Assembly: GCA_003151665.1 (NCBI GenBank)
Contig: PLYD01000213.1
Coordinates: 1-24,988, forward strand
From: Candidatus Dormiibacterota bacterium
GTDB taxonomy: Bacteria; Chloroflexota; Dormibacteria; Dormibacterales; Dormibacteraceae
Reading direction: 5' to 3'
Length of the DNA: 24,988 bases
The notes under the pieces are model-generated. The model searched no databases. It worked only from the letters and a program-made list of their open reading frames with translations, and had not been told where the DNA came from. A program made the position numbers and the translations under genes. Positions 22,964-24,988 of the stretch are shown here, in pieces. Numbering within the stretch: the first letter of the stretch is position 1; each line of letters begins with the position of its first letter.

Positions 22964-24333
22964 GCGATGGCTCGGGCGACGACCTCGTGGACCTCAGGCA
23001 GCGCGCGACGGATCTGCGCCTCGAGCTCGGACTCGATCTGGTGCGCGTGCTCGAGGCTGACGGTGCCGTCCAGCTCTGCCACCACATGGGCGTAAATCCG
23101 GTTGTGCCTGTCGCTCAGCTCGACGTCGACGCATCGCCGGACCTCGGGATGCGACTCGACCACCTCGCGCATCTTGGTTGCGAGCTGGGCCCGGCGGCTG
23201 GTGACATCTTCACCCTGCACGACATGAGGTTCCATCGGCTCGAGGTGGATGTCGATGCGATTGGCATCGGGCAGCTCGCCACGCAAGGTGCGTTCCAGCT
23301 CGGCGCTGGCCAGTGAGGCGGTGGCCAGCGTCATGTCACCCGGCAGCTTGGCGTGCATCGTCAGGTGCAGCGACCCGTCGTTCTCGCGCTCCACCGTCAC
23401 GTTGTGGAGGTCCCGGACGCCGCCGTTCCGCGCCGCCGCCGCGTGCACTCGCTCGACCAGGTCGGCAGGCCGGGTCTGGCCTTCTACCGCGACGGTGAGG
23501 TCCAGCGACGGCAGGGTCGCCTTGGCCGCCCTTTTTACCTCGTCGGCCAGCGCCCCTGCGGCTTCGAGCGACAGCATGCGGGCAGTCGCGATGCTGGCGT
23601 CTCCGATCAGGTTCGGCCCCGAGCGCCGCACCCGCACGGACCGCACCTCGCGCACGCCGCTCACCCCTTGGATGGCGGCGCGCAGCTGCCTCGCCGCGCC
23701 GGCGGGCGCGCGGTCCATCAGGATGTCTCCAGACCGCCACGCAACCCTTGCGGCCGAGCGGGCGATTATGGCGGCCACCACAAGGGCGGCCACCGAGTCC
23801 GCCCACTGCAAGCCAATCGTCACGCCGACCAGGCCAATCAGCACCGCGACTGTGGCGAGGACGTCAGACAGGCGATTGGTCGCATCGGCTCGCAGCGCCT
23901 CGCTGTCGGCGGCGTGGCCCACCCCGCGCAGGATTCCAGCGCGTCCTCCTTCGATGACTACAGTCCCGATCAACAGGGCGAAGGCATATGCAGCAGGGTT
24001 CACTGTGCCGGCACCCACCGTCAGCCTTCTCACAGCTTCGAACGCAATGCCCAGCGCTGTGATGATCATCAGCACGCCCTCAGCGAACGCTGCGACGTTT
24101 TCGGCGCGGCCATGGCCGTAGGGGTGCTCGGTATCGGCCGGCTTGCGGGCTGTTTGCACCGCAGCGAAAGTAAAAGCGCTCGCGACCACGTCCAGGAGGG
24201 AATGCGCTGCTTCGCTCAGGATGCCGAGGCTTCCGGTCAGCAGTCCGACGACGAGCTTCCCCGCCACAAGGGCGACTCCGATAAAGACCGAGACCAGCGC
24301 GACAAGCTCTGGCCTGCGCCCAAGCGCCTTCAT
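22960..24333 (-). CDS. Cation diffusion facilitator with three tandem cytoplasmic domains
   Basis: A 457-residue divalent-metal/proton antiporter. Six membrane helices span residues ~8-205. The transport site has HxxxD in helix 2 (His44, Asp48) but NxxxD in helix 5 (Asn153, Asp157), where zinc/iron members have HxxxD, so the metal is uncertain. HPYGHGR (70-76) matches the interface site. Usual CDF proteins have one C-terminal ferredoxin-like domain; here three follow: ~215-286 (VSGVREVRSVRVRRSGPNL), ~292-372 (GGVRDLHNVTVERENDG) and ~383-457 (HPEVRRCVDVELSDRHNRIY). ATG 24333 lies 24 nt after the potassium-channel-type gene, and the stop overlaps the GNAT start (ATGA). Confidence 0.9.
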   Translation of the reverse strand: MKALGRRPELVALVSVFIGVALVAGKLVVGLLTGSLGILSEAAHSLLDVVASAFTFAAVQTARKPADTEHPYGHGRAENVAAFAEGVLMIITALGIAFEAVRRLTVGAGTVNPAAYAFALLIGTVVIEGGRAGILRGVGHAADSEALRADATNRLSDVLATVAVLIGLVGVTIGLQWADSVAALVVAAIIARSAARVAWRSGDILMDRAPAGAARQLRAAIQGVSGVREVRSVRVRRSGPNLIGDASIATARMLSLEAAGALADEVKRAAKATLPSLDLTVAVEGQTRPADLVERVHAAAARNGGVRDLHNVTVERENDGSLHLTMHAKLPGDMTLATASLASAELERTLRGELPDANRIDIHLEPMEPHVVQGEDVTSRRAQLATKMREVVESHPEVRRCVDVELSDRHNRIYAHVVAELDGTVSLEHAHQIESELEAQIRRALPEVHEVVARAIA

Positions 24334-24357
24334 TCAGCGAACTTTACGGAGGCCGCC

Positions 24358-24988
24358 TTACTTGAGCATCGCGGCGGTCGCCACCAGCTGGCTCTCGGTG
24401 CCAAGGGCGATCACCAGGTCGCCCTCCTCCAGGCGGAGGTCGCCCGTCGGGTTCGCGTGCAGAGTGCCGTCGCGGCGCCGCAGAGCCAGCACCTTGGCGC
24501 CTGAGGGATCGAGCAGCCCGGCTTCGTCGAGTGATTTTCCCAACGCTGTAGTGCTTGGGCCGACAAGGATCTCCTCAACCCCGATCTCAGACCCGCCGTG
24601 ATGCAGAGTGTCGAGGACGTCGACGAGGGCGGGGTGCACAGCAAGCTCGGCCATCCGATGGCCCGCCATCCGGTAGGGGGAGATGACGCGATTGGCGCCG
24701 GCCAGCTCAAGGCGCCTCGTCGAGTCGGGCCGACCTCCGCGCGAGATGATAAAGAGCCCCGGGTTCAGCGCTCGGGCGGACAGTGTGATGTAGACGGAGC
24801 GTTCGTCCGAGTCGACGGCCGAGATCAATCCGCGGGCGCGCTCGATGCCCGCCTGCTTGAGGATGTCTTCGCTCGCGGCATCGCCTGCGATGTGGAGGCG
24901 ATTCTGGTTGTGAAGCCGTTCGAGTGCTTCGGGGTTCTGCTCGATCACCGCGTAGGGAACCTGGTGGTCGTCGAACTCAATGGCAATC
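24358..24988 (-). CDS. TrkA-type potassium transport/channel regulatory protein, C-terminal part
   Basis: The visible 209 residues are an RCK/TrkA-N domain followed by TrkA-C; the N-terminus runs off the right edge. VPYAVIEQNPEAL, HIAGDAASEDILKQAGIERA and GLISAVDSDERSVYITLSARALNP are standard TrkA-N pieces (nucleotide-binding Rossmann fold); the TrkA-C domain is near the end (LGKSLDEAGLLDPSGAKVLALRRRDGTL). ALNPGLFIISRGGRPDSTRRLELAGA connects them. It gates potassium flux in response to nucleotide. Whether an ion-channel domain precedes it cannot be seen. It is the first visible gene of the operon continuing with the cation transporter, 24 nt away. Confidence 0.85.
   Translation of the reverse strand, partial: IAIEFDDHQVPYAVIEQNPEALERLHNQNRLHIAGDAASEDILKQAGIERARGLISAVDSDERSVYITLSARALNPGLFIISRGGRPDSTRRLELAGANRVISPYRMAGHRMAELAVHPALVDVLDTLHHGGSEIGVEEILVGPSTTALGKSLDEAGLLDPSGAKVLALRRRDGTLHANPTGDLRLEEGDLVIALGTESQLVATAAMLK

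Noticed and set aside
1..24988. Mobile elements, CRISPR arrays, tRNA or rRNA genes
   Set aside because: No regularly spaced repeats, transposase or integrase signatures, cloverleaf-like tRNA patterns or rRNA segments were seen.

Overview
This is a GC-rich, densely coded bacterial chromosomal segment with many GTG and TTG starts and mostly 1-4 nt gene overlaps. A HemQ-type (coproporphyrin-dependent) heme operon, an F420-type LLM oxidoreductase, a DoxX-Rieske protein and a long-form PruA together point to the Terrabacteria (Actinomycetota, Chloroflexota or the related Ca. Dormibacterota). The last is my best guess, but no rRNA or other marker gene is present to settle it. I see no tRNA, rRNA, insertion sequence, integrase, phage gene or CRISPR array.

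Region 1 (1-7605, minus strand) is a heme operon in biosynthetic use: a MerR/BldC-type regulator, hemA, hemC, hemD, hemB, hemQ, hemL, hemE and hemH, the last cut by the left edge. Every junction overlaps by 1-11 nt, so the nine genes are probably one translationally coupled unit. It runs from glutamyl-tRNA to coproporphyrin III, then iron insertion (HemH) and final decarboxylation (HemQ). The coproporphyrinogen oxidase is not in the window and may lie beyond the left edge. HemA is unusually short. The divergent promoter region (7606-7717) separates the operon from a Dph6/DUF71-like ATPase and contains a tandem 13-bp repeat that may be an operator.

Region 2 (7718-13548) holds small, mostly single-gene units: the DUF71 ATPase, a small hypothetical, an LLM oxidoreductase, a zinc-ribbon thioredoxin, a membrane DoxX-Rieske fusion gene broken by a one-base frameshift, a 500-bp gap with a possible 49-residue membrane peptide, a ferredoxin-reductase-like flavoprotein, and a hypothetical protein.

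Region 3 (13692-17810) has pruA with a crotonase-family gene behind it, a multi-pass GT87-like glycosyltransferase and a GNAT acetyltransferase.

Region 4 (17818-24988, minus strand) is a second tightly packed operon reading leftwards: a TrkA-type potassium regulatory protein (cut by the right edge), a cation diffusion facilitator with three tandem cytoplasmic domains, a double GNAT protein, a secreted sedolisin (S53) lipoprotein, a polytopic PrsW-like protein with zinc ribbons at both ends, a single-pass zinc-ribbon protein with an outside domain, and a LysE/RhtB exporter. The protease and two zinc-ribbon membrane proteins, joined by overlapping starts, are the best candidate here for an undescribed system.
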